The notes under the pieces: generated by a model | Told to the model about the DNA's origin: nothing | Database searches by the model: none | The model's input: the letters and a program-made list of their open reading frames with translations, nothing else | Shown: positions 15,841 through 24,974 of the stretch, one piece after another | Layout of the letters: each line of letters opens with the position of its first letter | How positions within the stretch are numbered: the first letter of the stretch is position 1 | Position numbers and translations under genes: made by a program | DNA from: Brevibacillus_H sp049846925 | GTDB taxonomy: Bacteria; Bacillota; Bacilli; Brevibacillales; Brevibacillaceae | DNA: 64,000 nt | Direction of reading: 5' to 3' | NCBI RefSeq assembly: GCF_049846925.1 | Contig: NZ_JBNCMT010000001.1 | Location: forward strand, 62,001-126,000

Positions 15841-16596
15841 TTACGCCAATGCTCCTCCATCGATAAAGTAGGTCTGCCCGGTGATATAGCTTGCAGTATC
15901 GGAGGCCAGCAGCAGTAACGCTCCCGACAAGTCGTTCAACTCTCCTAACCGCTTGATGGCAAGCATGGAAAGCACTTTTCCCACGAAAGCTTCGTTGGAT
16001 AGGACATCTTCATTAATTGCCGTTTTGATATACCCTGGACCGATAGCATTGACGTTGATGTTGTACCGTGCCCATTCCTTGGCGAGTGTACGGGTCAGAT
16101 TGACGACGCCAGCCTTGCTCGCACAATATGGACTCATCCCCACTGCCCCAACCGCTCCGGCAACAGAGGCAATGTTGATGATTTTCCCGTATTGCTGCTC
16201 TTTCATCACTTTGGCTACTGCCTGAGCACAAAAGAACACCCCTTTAAGGTTGGTATCAATCACATGATCCCACTCTTCCTCGCTCACCTCTAATGCGTAT
16301 TTCGTCGCACCAACACCTGCATTGTTCACAAGAATATCGATTCGGCCGAATGCATGTTTGACTTGTTGAACCATCAACTGAATAGATTCGATTTTTTTTA
16401 CATCTGCTGCAAGAGCAATTGATTTTCGGCCCAATGAACGGATCGATGCAGCGACCGCTTCTCCTTCCGTTACATTCCTGCTGACAATAGCCACATCAGC
16501 TCCCTGTTTGGCCAAGGTCATCGCCATCCCGGCACCAAGCCCTTTGCTGCCACCTGTTACAATGGCAACACGCCCCGTTAAATCAAACAAGTTCAT
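15841..16596 (-). CDS. Short-chain dehydrogenase/reductase of the fatty acid cluster
   Basis: 251 residues. TGGSKGLG at 15-22, NNAG, and catalytic Ser and Tyr-x3-Lys (YCASK) are present; YITGQTYFIDGG is at the end. Its start overlaps the comB-like gene by 14 bases, so it is the last gene of the fatty acid degradation operon reading from 24106. An NAD(P)H-dependent 3-oxoacyl or hydroxyacyl reductase role fits the neighbours but is inference. Confidence 0.9.
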   Translation of the reverse strand: MNLFDLTGRVAIVTGGSKGLGAGMAMTLAKQGADVAIVSRNVTEGEAVAASIRSLGRKSIALAADVKKIESIQLMVQQVKHAFGRIDILVNNAGVGATKYALEVSEEEWDHVIDTNLKGVFFCAQAVAKVMKEQQYGKIINIASVAGAVGAVGMSPYCASKAGVVNLTRTLAKEWARYNINVNAIGPGYIKTAINEDVLSNEAFVGKVLSMLAIKRLGELNDLSGALLLLASDTASYITGQTYFIDGGALA

Positions 16597-17344
16597 TCTG
16601 CCACCCCCCTATCTCATCTTCCTCTCTCCCGATGCTCATCCCTCGCAGAGTGGGCACAAGGGAAACGATCCCTCGCTGGGAGACAAAAGCCACTTCATCA
16701 CCAAAACCCATTTCACAAATCATCTGGCCTACCCTGGACATTCGCAGAACCTCTTCACTATCCAGCGTATTACCTTGATAAAACAAAAGAGCAGCCTGTG
16801 CCGAATCAGTCAGTATCCAATGATTGTTGGTTTCCTCAACAAGTGTAGACAACAAATAACCAGCACCATAAAAATCCTCCAGGCTAAACGAGCCCGATGA
16901 GCCTGAACAAACAAGTACAATCGTATCGGCTTGATGATCTGTCGCTAATTTTTCAGCTACTGCCGCTCCGTTTAGCAAAGAAGCAATATATACTTTGTTT
17001 GCTGTAGATGCTTTTCGTATCGCTACCGTTCCGTTCGTCGTGGAGAGAATTACTGTTTTGCCTTTCAGTTCCTCCTGTCTGTGGAAAGAGAGCGGATCGT
17101 GAAAACCGTCCAGTGCGATTCCTTCCTTTTCGCCAACAAGCAGAAAACTGTTCAGTTCTCTTCCCAATGACTCGGTTTTGGCCTCATCTTCCGTTTGAAC
17201 CGGAATGACTTCCCTGACACCAAATGAGAGCCCAAGAGTGATGGTTGATGTGGCGAGCAGCACATCGAAGACGACTGCAATTTTCCCCGTCATTTTCTCT
17301 TCATCCATTTCTTCTTTCGTTAGGAGAAGATGAATTTTGCCCAT
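16583..17344 (-). CDS. ComB-like 2-phosphosulfolactate phosphatase family protein
   Basis: 253 residues from ATG 17344 (GAGGTG site 6 bases before; a GTG at 17353 overlaps the site). It has ComB family segments: VVFDVLLATSTITLGLSFG, VILSTTNGTVAIR, IVLVCSGSSGSFSLEDFYGAG. In the family the first motif is usually DVLRATST; here the Arg is Leu, which may alter phosphate binding. Characterised ComB takes part in coenzyme M synthesis, unlikely here; its presence between an APH-type phosphotransferase and an SDR in a lipid cluster suggests another phosphatase role. Confidence 0.8.
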   Translation of the reverse strand: MGKIHLLLTKEEMDEEKMTGKIAVVFDVLLATSTITLGLSFGVREVIPVQTEDEAKTESLGRELNSFLLVGEKEGIALDGFHDPLSFHRQEELKGKTVILSTTNGTVAIRKASTANKVYIASLLNGAAVAEKLATDHQADTIVLVCSGSSGSFSLEDFYGAGYLLSTLVEETNNHWILTDSAQAALLFYQGNTLDSEEVLRMSRVGQMICEMGFGDEVAFVSQRGIVSLVPTLRGMSIGREEDEIGGWQNELV

Positions 17345-17368
17345 CTGTAACACCTCAATTGCTACCTT

Positions 17369-18433
17369 CTATTTGATTTTCGCTGCTTCTCCAGCCACCT
17401 GGATCAAACTGCGTGTATACTCTCCAAACTGGGCAAAACGTTGGTCTTGGGTCTGCCCCATCTTCCAACGGAAATAGATTTGTTGGCAAATAACAGCGAG
17501 TTTGAAGTAAGCAAACGTTTGATAAAAATGGATGTGCGAGACATCTCTCCCGCTTTTCTTTGCATACGCTTCGATAAACTCTTGGCGAGTCATGAACCCG
17601 GGCAGGATGGTGACAGATGGTTTTCCCAGACCATAACGGAGAATGGGCGGGTCGTTATCTTGCGTCCAATAACTGAGTACAACGCCGAGATCAGCCAATG
17701 GATCGCCAATGGTGGTCATTTCCCAATCAAATACACCGATCATCTTGGTCAGGTCGTCCTTGTCAAACATCACGTTATTCAGCTTGTAGTCATAATGAAT
17801 AATTGTTGGCTTCTGTGATACCGGAATCTGATTGATCATCCATTGCTGCAGTTCGGCCACTTGCTCCATTTCTTCTGTTTTGGCACGCTCATATCGACCT
17901 ACCCAGCCTTTTACCTGACGCTCCATGAAGCCATCTGGATGGCCCATCTCTCCAAGCCCTGTCAGTTCGTAATCAACTGCATGGAGCTCGACGAGGCGAT
18001 CTACCATCGTCTCGGAAATTTGCTTGCAAAGCTGTGGAGTCGGTTGATAAGGCTCAGGAAATTCTGTATCCAGGACGACGCCGTGCTTTCTCTCCATCAC
18101 GAAAAACGGAGCTCCCAAAACAGTGTCATCTTCACAGTAAAAAAACGGTTGTGGGGCGAGTGGAAATAGCGCATTCAACTCTTTCAAAAGCTTGAATTCT
18201 CTGGCCATATCATGAGCTTTTGGAGCAACTGGCCCAAGTGGCGGACGACGTAAAACAGCCTCCCATGCCCCTTTCTTCAAAGCATAGGTCAAATTCGAAG
18301 CTCCTTCGCGAAACTGTTTTATTTCTAAAGGGGAATCCTCATGTTCTTGTAAAGCTTCCACCCTGTCACACAAATACCTTTCCAGCTTTTCGATAGGCAG
18401 TTCTTCCCCTTTGCGTACCTGTTGTTGTGTCAT
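17369..18433 (-). CDS. APH/ACAD10-type phosphotransferase
   Basis: 354 residues with the aminoglycoside-phosphotransferase (kinase-like) fold: REGASNLTYAL, VLRRPPLG (ATP lysine/arginine region), catalytic loop IIHYDYKLNNVMFD near residue 215 and metal motif VFDWEMTTIGDPLADLG. This subset is known to be linked with acyl-CoA dehydrogenases, as in mammalian ACAD10/11, which phosphorylate 4-hydroxyacyl-CoAs so they can enter beta-oxidation. The operon with acyl-CoA dehydrogenase and ligase supports such a role here, by inference. Confidence 0.85.
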   Translation of the reverse strand: MTQQQVRKGEELPIEKLERYLCDRVEALQEHEDSPLEIKQFREGASNLTYALKKGAWEAVLRRPPLGPVAPKAHDMAREFKLLKELNALFPLAPQPFFYCEDDTVLGAPFFVMERKHGVVLDTEFPEPYQPTPQLCKQISETMVDRLVELHAVDYELTGLGEMGHPDGFMERQVKGWVGRYERAKTEEMEQVAELQQWMINQIPVSQKPTIIHYDYKLNNVMFDKDDLTKMIGVFDWEMTTIGDPLADLGVVLSYWTQDNDPPILRYGLGKPSVTILPGFMTRQEFIEAYAKKSGRDVSHIHFYQTFAYFKLAVICQQIYFRWKMGQTQDQRFAQFGEYTRSLIQVAGEAAKIK

Positions 18434-18443
18434 ACCCGTTCAC

Positions 18444-19223
18444 CTACCGATTCGTAAAGTGTGGTGCTCGTTTCTCGATGAAAGCCTGGATGCCTTCCTT
18501 GTTGTCCTCCGTACTGAATACCTCACAAAAAAGATCCGCTTCCAAATCAATTGCTTCATCCAGTCCCCGTTCCATTCCTAAGCTCACTGCCTGCTTGATC
18601 CTGCTAAGTGATTGAAGAGAGTATTTGGCGATTTTTTTAGCCAGTTCTCGTGCTGCAAAAAGCCCTTCTCCACTTGCCACCACTTGATTGACAAGACCGA
18701 TTCGCTCTGCGGTTTCAGCCGAGACTGGTTCCCCCGTGAACATCATCTCTTTTGCTTTGGAAGTGCCGATTAATCTAGGCAATCGCTGTGTTCCGCCGCC
18801 CCCAGGGAATATCCCGAGATTTACTTCTGGCAACCCGATCCTGACATGTTCCTCTGCAACCCTCATGTCAAAGGTAAGGGCCACCTCACAACCGCCTCCC
18901 AGTGTCATTCCGTTCAATAAAGCAATCGTTGGCTTGGGAAACTGCTCGATACGGCGGAAGACTTGATGGAGATTCATCACATACTCTTTTCGGTTGTCGT
19001 TATGGATCAGTTGTGGAAATTCCTTAATATCTGCTCCAGCAATGAATGCTTTGTTCCCTGCTCCTGTGAAAAGGACAACCGTAACCTCCTGATCCTGGGC
19101 AAGTTCCGCAAAAGCCTCATCTAACTCTCGTAAAACATAACTGCTCAAAACATTGAGTGGCGGATTGTTGATTGTAACCGTTGCGATTCCCTCTGATTTC
19201 TCTACCTGTATATAAGCTCCCAT
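18444..19223 (-). CDS. Enoyl-CoA hydratase/isomerase
   Basis: 259 residues, crotonase fold. Oxyanion loop AFIAGADIKEF, GGGCEVALTFD with the first catalytic Glu, and LPEVNLGIFPGGGGTQRL with the second; both catalytic Glu residues expected for a hydratase are present. It catalyses hydration of trans-2-enoyl-CoA in beta-oxidation. It sits 10 bases before the APH-type gene and 51 bases after the 3-hydroxyacyl-CoA dehydrogenase gene on the minus strand. Confidence 0.92.
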   Translation of the reverse strand: MGAYIQVEKSEGIATVTINNPPLNVLSSYVLRELDEAFAELAQDQEVTVVLFTGAGNKAFIAGADIKEFPQLIHNDNRKEYVMNLHQVFRRIEQFPKPTIALLNGMTLGGGCEVALTFDMRVAEEHVRIGLPEVNLGIFPGGGGTQRLPRLIGTSKAKEMMFTGEPVSAETAERIGLVNQVVASGEGLFAARELAKKIAKYSLQSLSRIKQAVSLGMERGLDEAIDLEADLFCEVFSTEDNKEGIQAFIEKRAPHFTNR

Positions 19224-19274
19224 TTCCCCTTCATCCCTTTCGTATGCTTGAGATTTCTTTATCGGCGAATCTGC

Positions 19275-20144
19275 TTATTTGGGGTACTCATACCAACCCT
19301 TGCCAGTTTTTCGTCCAAGTGTTCCTGCCTTCACTTTTGCTTCAATGCACGCTGCTGGCCTATCTGCCGGATCACCTGTTTCGGCAAAGCGTTGCATCTG
19401 CACGTAATAACCGACATCGATTCCCGACAAATCCATGAGTTCAAACGGCCCGATCGGGTGACTCAGCGCCTTCCTGCACACGAGGTCAATATCCCTATAG
19501 TCGGCAATGCCTTGCTCATATAGATGTACTGCTTCTCTGGTCATCGCCAAGAGCAAGCGATTAACAACGAATCCATAGATTTCTTTGCGCAACAACACAG
19601 CCGTGCGATTCATTTTGGCACATACATCCATCGTGATTTGTGCTGTCTTTTCAGATGTCTGTTCACTCATGGCCACCTCCACACAATCCATCACCAGTGG
19701 CGGGAAAAAGAAATGCATGTTGCAAACCTTTTCAGCTCGATTGGTAGAAGGTGCGATCAGTGAACTGACGATGGTTGAACTGTTAGTTGCCAAAATGGTA
19801 TGAGCCGGTGTGATCTTGTCCAGTTGTGCGAACACTTCCCGTTTGACCTCCAGTTTTTCTACGACTGCTTCAATAACAAAATCAGCATCGCCCGCTGCTT
19901 CCTCCAGACTAGTTGTAAAAATGAGACGATCAAAAGCCGTTTGCTTGGCATCTTCTGTAAGCTTCCCTTTGGCAACCCATTTCGCCATGATCTCTTCCAG
20001 TGTTGTTTTTGCTTTGGCTAGTGATACCTCTGAAATATCCTGGATTCTGGTATTGAACCCTGCCAAAGCAGACAACATGGCTATCTGATGGCCCATGGAG
20101 CCGCTGCCAACGACACAAATATTATGGATACTGTCAATATTCAT
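19275..20144 (-). CDS. 3-hydroxyacyl-CoA dehydrogenase (short form)
   Basis: 289 residues, a single 3-hydroxybutyryl-CoA dehydrogenase unit. NAD motif VVGSGSMGHQIA from residue 11, then NSSTIVSSLIA and the catalytic His in NMHFFFPPLVMDCVE, where the usual HFFNP reads HFFFP. The C-terminal domain has FVVNRLLLAMTREAVHLYEQG and HPIGPFELMDLSG. It oxidises 3-hydroxyacyl-CoA with NAD in beta-oxidation. The Asn-to-Phe change at the catalytic loop is unusual and could shift chain-length preference. Confidence 0.9.
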   Translation of the reverse strand: MNIDSIHNICVVGSGSMGHQIAMLSALAGFNTRIQDISEVSLAKAKTTLEEIMAKWVAKGKLTEDAKQTAFDRLIFTTSLEEAAGDADFVIEAVVEKLEVKREVFAQLDKITPAHTILATNSSTIVSSLIAPSTNRAEKVCNMHFFFPPLVMDCVEVAMSEQTSEKTAQITMDVCAKMNRTAVLLRKEIYGFVVNRLLLAMTREAVHLYEQGIADYRDIDLVCRKALSHPIGPFELMDLSGIDVGYYVQMQRFAETGDPADRPAACIEAKVKAGTLGRKTGKGWYEYPK

Positions 20145-20171
20145 AAAATTCTCCCCCTGTGTTTGGTTGTA

Positions 20172-21377
20172 TTAGTTCGACCCTTTTAACTCCAGCTTGG
20201 CAACGGCGGTACGATGAACCTCATCTGGGCCATCGGCAAAGCGCAATGTTCTGGCATTCGCCCAGTGTGCGGCAAGCGGATAGTCTTCACTCACTCCTGC
20301 TGCCCCTAGCGCCTGGATGGCTCGATCAATGACATTGAGCGCAATGGTCGGAGCAACTACCTTGATCATGGCGATCTCTTTTTTGGCTATCTTGTTACCG
20401 ACCGTGTCCATCATATAGGCTGCCTTAAGCACCAAAAGACGTGCCTGCTCAATTTCAATCCGTGAATTGGCGATCCACTCCTGAACAACCCCTTGCATGG
20501 CAAGTGGTTTTCCAAAGGCTACCCGTTCTTTCACACGTTTGCACATGATTTCAAGTGCCCGCTCGGCAGCACCAATCAGCCTCATGCAATGATGGATGCG
20601 ACCTGGCCCCAACCTACCCTGAGCAATAGCGAAGCCTTTTCCTTCACCCCACAACATATTGGAAGCAGGAACTCGCACATGATCATATACAATTTCACCG
20701 TGTCCGTGTGGCGCATGGTCATAGCCGAACACAGGCAACTGCCGCAAGATCGTCACACCCGGTGAGTCCAACGGAACCAAAATCATCGAGTGTTGTTCAT
20801 ATTTGGGTGCATTTTCATCCGTTTTGCCCATGACGATGGCGATCTTGCAACGAGGGTCACCTGCACCAGAAGACCACCATTTTCGCCCGATAATGACGTA
20901 TTCGTCTCCATCACGTTCAATTCGGGTTTCCATATTCGTCGCATCCGATGAGGCTACTCCCGGCTCTGTCATCGAAAAGCAAGAGCGAATCTGCCCTTCG
21001 AGAAGTGGATGGAGCCATTCTTTTTTCTGTTCCTCACTTCCGTAGCGGACCAGCACTTCCATATTGCCCGTATCCGGTGCAGCACAATTGAATACTTCAG
21101 GCGCAATCATGGAACGACCCATGATTTCACACAGGGGAGCATATTCCAGATTGGTGAGGCCTGCCCCTAAATCACTTTCCGGCAAAAACAGATTCCACAA
21201 GCCAGCTTCCTTGGCCTTTGCCTTCATCTCCTCCATGACAGGAGGAATGTGCCAGCGACTTTCGCCTTCCTGCAACTGTTTCTCATATACTGATTCATTG
21301 GGATACACCACTTCATTCATAAAATCGAATACTCTGTTTCGTAACTCCTTCACCTTGTCGCTGTAGTCAAAATTCAT
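20172..21377 (-). CDS. Acyl-CoA dehydrogenase
   Basis: 401 residues from ATG 21377, which has GGTGGGGG before it; the longer frame adds 53 residues with a non-family look. Acyl-CoA dehydrogenase features: FSMTEPGVASSDATNMET, WWSSGAGDPRCK, GRLGPGRIHHCMRLIGAAERALE, and a C-terminus FADGPDEVHRTAVAKLELKG. It matches the ACAD10/11-like branch (YPNE near residue 20 and the TEPxVASSDATN form), in line with the neighbouring APH-type phosphotransferase. FAD-dependent, electrons presumably to ETF, whose genes are not here. Confidence 0.9.
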   Translation of the reverse strand: MNFDYSDKVKELRNRVFDFMNEVVYPNESVYEKQLQEGESRWHIPPVMEEMKAKAKEAGLWNLFLPESDLGAGLTNLEYAPLCEIMGRSMIAPEVFNCAAPDTGNMEVLVRYGSEEQKKEWLHPLLEGQIRSCFSMTEPGVASSDATNMETRIERDGDEYVIIGRKWWSSGAGDPRCKIAIVMGKTDENAPKYEQHSMILVPLDSPGVTILRQLPVFGYDHAPHGHGEIVYDHVRVPASNMLWGEGKGFAIAQGRLGPGRIHHCMRLIGAAERALEIMCKRVKERVAFGKPLAMQGVVQEWIANSRIEIEQARLLVLKAAYMMDTVGNKIAKKEIAMIKVVAPTIALNVIDRAIQALGAAGVSEDYPLAAHWANARTLRFADGPDEVHRTAVAKLELKGSN

Positions 21378-21408
21378 TGCGATTCCCCCACCTTTATCCT
21401 TGCGATTT

Positions 21409-23052
21409 CTATGCTTTCGCTTCTTCTGCCAACACTCGGCGAAGAATTTTACCTGATCCTGTCTTCGGCAATTCATCTCGAAACTCGATGATACGTGGAT
21501 ATTTGTAATCAGCCATGTGTTCCTTCGCCCAGGCAACGATCTCTTGCTTGGTCACTTCACTACCTTCTTTTCGCACGATATATGCTTTGATTTCCTCTCC
21601 ACGGTATGGATCGGGCACACCTACGACACACGCTTCTTTTACTGCCGGATGTGTATAAAGATACCCTTCAACCTCTGTTGGGAACACGCTAAAGCCAGAT
21701 GCTTTGATTAGCTCCTTCTTGCGACCAGAAATGAAGAGGTACCCATCCTGATCGAAATAGCCCAAATCGCCTGTTAGCAAATACCCGTCCATAAACGAAT
21801 GCTTGGTATCCTCTGATCTGTTCCAATATCCAGCCATCACCATCGGACCTTTGATTGCCACTTCCCCAATCTCTCCGGGTACAAGCTCTTTCGTCGGATC
21901 TTCTATGGACAGGATGCGAACATCAGTATCAAACAGGGGAATACCGACAGACCCAATTTTGCCGCCACCCCTCGGATTGGTTGTCGCTTGGGCAGTTGTT
22001 TCGCTTAATCCGTAGCCCTCCAGAAGCTCACAACATGTCAGTTCTTTGAATTTTTGCAAAATTTCAAGCGGGATAGGTGCTCCACCTGAAAAGACACTTT
22101 TTAGTGATGTAAGCTTTCGGTTCTCAATTCCTGGATAGTTGACCACGGCGATGTTCATGGTCGCCGTACCTACCCAGTATTCACACTGATACCACTCAAT
22201 TGCTTGAATCATGACCTCCATATCAAAACGGGTCATCATAACGATCGTTCCACCACTGTATAGAGGAACATTCATGCTGTTGACCATGCCGGTGATATGA
22301 AAAAGCGGTAGATTGCATAAGTGAATGTTATCCCCCTCATCAGACAGGAACCACTGAGCACCACCTACCGCATTCGCCAGCATATTAAACTGCGTCAGCA
22401 TAGCGCCTTTTGGGTTTCCTGTTGTCCCTGATGTGTATTGCAATACAGCAATTTGATCGAGGGTTGCCTTGCTATCGGGAAGCGGTTGATGTGGTTGCGT
22501 AACAAATACTGTGTAGTCGAGCGTATCTGCTGGGGTCTGCTTGGGCGTTGTCATTGTTGGATGGATTGGAAGAGTGGATTCGGTCGGAAGTTCATCTTGG
22601 AGACTTACACTGATGACATGTGGAATGCTGATAACATGATCTTTGATCGCACCATATAGGGGGTACATCACATCCAGTAATACGAGTACTTTCGGCGTGG
22701 AGTCTTGCAATTGATAGGCAAGCTCCATCGATTTATTCATTGGATTGATTGGGACGACGATTGCTCCCATTTTTAAGATGGCATAATACGCGACGACAAA
22801 TGCTGGACAATTGGGGAGGAAAATACCGACACGATCTCCTGCTTTCACTCCTAACTCCACAAGTCCGCTCGCAAATGAAGTAATTTGTTGATTTAACTTT
22901 CCATAGCTCGTTGATTTTCCATAAAACTGAATGGCACACCGTTCAGGCTGTTTTTGTGCCCATTCTTCTACTACTTCAGGAAGTGTCTTCTCCCCATAGA
23001 CAAGAGTCTTCGGTAATCCTGAAGGCCAAACATTGTACCACAGCTTGCTCAT
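21409..23052 (-). CDS. Long-chain-fatty-acid-CoA ligase (AMP-forming)
   Basis: 547 residues, ANL adenylate-forming family. P-loop LQYTSGTTGNPKGAMLTQ near residue 208, LLEGYGLSETTAQ, YLLTGDLGYFDQDGYLFISGRKKELIKASG, and the C-terminal catalytic Lys region LPKTGSGKILRR. It activates fatty acids to acyl-CoA at the membrane face with ATP. It lies between the oxidoreductase and the acyl-CoA dehydrogenase in the operon. Confidence 0.92.
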   Translation of the reverse strand: MSKLWYNVWPSGLPKTLVYGEKTLPEVVEEWAQKQPERCAIQFYGKSTSYGKLNQQITSFASGLVELGVKAGDRVGIFLPNCPAFVVAYYAILKMGAIVVPINPMNKSMELAYQLQDSTPKVLVLLDVMYPLYGAIKDHVISIPHVISVSLQDELPTESTLPIHPTMTTPKQTPADTLDYTVFVTQPHQPLPDSKATLDQIAVLQYTSGTTGNPKGAMLTQFNMLANAVGGAQWFLSDEGDNIHLCNLPLFHITGMVNSMNVPLYSGGTIVMMTRFDMEVMIQAIEWYQCEYWVGTATMNIAVVNYPGIENRKLTSLKSVFSGGAPIPLEILQKFKELTCCELLEGYGLSETTAQATTNPRGGGKIGSVGIPLFDTDVRILSIEDPTKELVPGEIGEVAIKGPMVMAGYWNRSEDTKHSFMDGYLLTGDLGYFDQDGYLFISGRKKELIKASGFSVFPTEVEGYLYTHPAVKEACVVGVPDPYRGEEIKAYIVRKEGSEVTKQEIVAWAKEHMADYKYPRIIEFRDELPKTGSGKILRRVLAEEAKA

Positions 23053-23131
23053 CGAATATCCCCCTTATTTGGGTTCTCTCTCACTCTGTCAGCCATTGTT
23101 ACTATCATGTCTTTATCTGTTTTTGGTGCGA

Positions 23132-24106
23132 TTAGGGAACCAGAATCAGTTTGCCAGTTGTTTTGCGAGACTGGAGCAGTTCATGGACCTTTGACGCTTC
23201 TTCCAGCGGATACACCCCACCGATACGTAACTTGAGCTGACCACGGTTCACATACTGCAGCAGCTCAATCATGCTGGATTCCAACAATGCTGGCTTTCGC
23301 ATAATTTGAGGAAGGAAAAAGCCGATAACTGCTTGATTTTTTCGCATCAGGCTGGAAGGAAGTAGCGTGCTGGGTTGACCACTTGCCATACCATAAATCA
23401 CCAGTCTGCCGAATACCGCCATGCAAGCCAATGTCTTGTTGAACACCTCGCCGCCTGCCATCTCCAGGGCAACATCGACTCCCTGACCTTCTGTTGCTTC
23501 CAATACCCTTTTCTCCCACCCTTGTTCGGTATAGTTGATCAAAGTATCGGCACCCTCTTCCTTGGCAAGTTGCAGCTTTTCCTCCGAACTAGCTGTAGCA
23601 ATGACTTGACCAGCACCAAATTGCTTGGCTAACTGTACAGCAAGCAGACCAACTCCCCCTGCTGCTGCATGAACTAGCACACGCTCCCCTGGCTGAAGAT
23701 TACCCATCGTTTTTAAAATGTGATAAGCACTAAGTCCTTGCAGTGGCAAAGCAACAGCCTGTTCAAACTTGACTCCCTCCGGAACAGGAAATAATCCACG
23801 TGAATCAGCAAGGGCGTACTCTGCATACCCTCCAGACTCAATCAACGTAACTACACGACTCCCTACCTGCACAGTCGAAACCTGATCGCCCACTGCTACC
23901 ACGATGCCAGCGATTTCTGCCCCCGGTACGAACGGTAGGGGTGTCTTGACGACATACTTCCCTTCTCGCCGTGCCGTGTCTGCAAAGTTCACACCGATTG
24001 CTTTCACCTCGATTAATACTTCATGTCCTGTCGGCTTTGGTGTAGGCAATTCGATCGTTTGAAGAACCTCCGGGCCACCGTATTCACAAAACCGAATCAC
24101 TCTCAT
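23132..24106 (-). CDS. Zinc-free quinone oxidoreductase-type MDR protein
   Basis: 324 residues from ATG 24106 (AAGGGAG site); the longer frame adds a lysine-rich stretch from the leader. Medium-chain dehydrogenase/reductase of the quinone oxidoreductase class: GVNFADTARREGKY, PFVPGAEIAGIVVAVGDQV, and the NADPH-binding VLVHAAAGGVGLLAVQLAK. The catalytic zinc ligands of alcohol dehydrogenases are absent. It is the first gene of the fatty acid cluster and is preceded by a TetR operator at 24237-24260. The substrate is unknown; reduction of enones or quinones is typical. Confidence 0.88.
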   Translation of the reverse strand: MRVIRFCEYGGPEVLQTIELPTPKPTGHEVLIEVKAIGVNFADTARREGKYVVKTPLPFVPGAEIAGIVVAVGDQVSTVQVGSRVVTLIESGGYAEYALADSRGLFPVPEGVKFEQAVALPLQGLSAYHILKTMGNLQPGERVLVHAAAGGVGLLAVQLAKQFGAGQVIATASSEEKLQLAKEEGADTLINYTEQGWEKRVLEATEGQGVDVALEMAGGEVFNKTLACMAVFGRLVIYGMASGQPSTLLPSSLMRKNQAVIGFFLPQIMRKPALLESSMIELLQYVNRGQLKLRIGGVYPLEEASKVHELLQSRKTTGKLILVP

Positions 24107-24236
24107 CACAACTGCTCCCTTCTTCCTCTTATTCTTTCCGTACACTTCATTGGCTTGGAGCTAGCTCTTCTACTATTCAGCATGTGTATTGTTCAGCATC
24201 GTACCTCCAGTCCGCTATGAGCAATTCCCCCTTATT

Positions 24237-24260
24237 TGCATACTGACCAGTTGGTATGTT
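24237..24260. promoter_or_regulatory. TetR-type operator before the fatty acid degradation operon
   Basis: TGCATACTGACCAGTTGGTATGTT, a 24-base imperfect palindrome (GCATACtgACCAGTTgGTATGtt) 131 bases before the oxidoreductase start. Aligned with the site at 24951-24974 it shares most positions, especially the CATACTGACC and GGTATGTT halves, which argues for one regulator binding both. Confidence 0.75.
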
Positions 24261-24307
24261 GCGAGCAAAGTAAATCCCCCAATGGGGATCTTACTATTTC
24301 TATATGC

Positions 24308-24874
24308 CTATTCAACTTCAATTCCAGATAAGATCATGTCTACAAATATTTCTGCAACTTCTTTGTCAGGTACCTTGCCCTTAGGATTAAACCATTGGTA
24401 GCTCCAGTTCGTGATTCCGAGAATTCCAAAGGTCACGATCTCAACCATTAAATCAGGGCGAAATTCACCACTCTGAACCCCTTCCTGAAGCAGTTTCTCG
24501 ATATTGAAACGAATGTTGTCACGTTTCGGAAGGATCCGCTCGAGGTTTTCTTTGCCAAGATGCCTCATCTCTCGAAAAAAGACTCTGGCACTTGGACCTT
24601 GACTCTCAATCGTATGAATGAGCAGATACACTATGTCAAACAGCTTTTTCCTGCAATTCTTCGTTTGATCATTCAAAATTTTTTCCTGCTGTTCCAACAG
24701 GCCGTCAATATAGTTCAGATGAATATCCATCAACAGCTCTTCTTTATTGGAAAAATAATAGTAAAATGTGCCTTTGGTTACACCCAACGCATCGACAATC
24801 TCTTGAATTGATGTCTCACTGAATCCCTTTTTTTCGAAAAGCCGGATGCTCTCTTCGGTAATTTTTTCTTTCAT
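24308..24874 (-). CDS. TetR-family regulator of the fatty acid cluster
   Basis: 188 residues from ATG 24874 (GGGG 8-10 bases before). The N-terminal HTH KKGFSETSIQEIVDALGVTKGTFYYYFSNKEELL is standard TetR; the rest is a helical ligand-binding domain (ARVFFREMRHLGKENLERIL, then ITNWSYQWFNP). It lies next to the acyl-CoA operon with matching palindromes in both control regions, so it is probably an acyl-CoA-responsive repressor, as FadR-type TetR proteins are in Bacilli. Ligand and autoregulation are inferred. Confidence 0.88.
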   Translation of the reverse strand: MKEKITEESIRLFEKKGFSETSIQEIVDALGVTKGTFYYYFSNKEELLMDIHLNYIDGLLEQQEKILNDQTKNCRKKLFDIVYLLIHTIESQGPSARVFFREMRHLGKENLERILPKRDNIRFNIEKLLQEGVQSGEFRPDLMVEIVTFGILGITNWSYQWFNPKGKVPDKEVAEIFVDMILSGIEVE

Positions 24875-24950
24875 GCAGCTATTCCCCACAATCTGTATTC
24901 GTTGTAATGAAAATTATATCATTCAGGTAAATCTCACTCTAGGAAAAGCT

Positions 24951-24974
24951 AACATACTGACCGGTAGGTATGTT
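24951..24974. promoter_or_regulatory. TetR operator before its own gene
   Basis: AACATACTGACCGGTAGGTATGTT, a 24-base palindrome with 22 symmetric positions and central ACCGGT, 77 bases before the regulator start and 196 bases before the hemerythrin gene. A TATAAT on the minus strand at 24913-24918 could be the regulator's -10 box. The rest of the gap to 25169 is A+T-rich with no other feature I can support. Confidence 0.8.
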
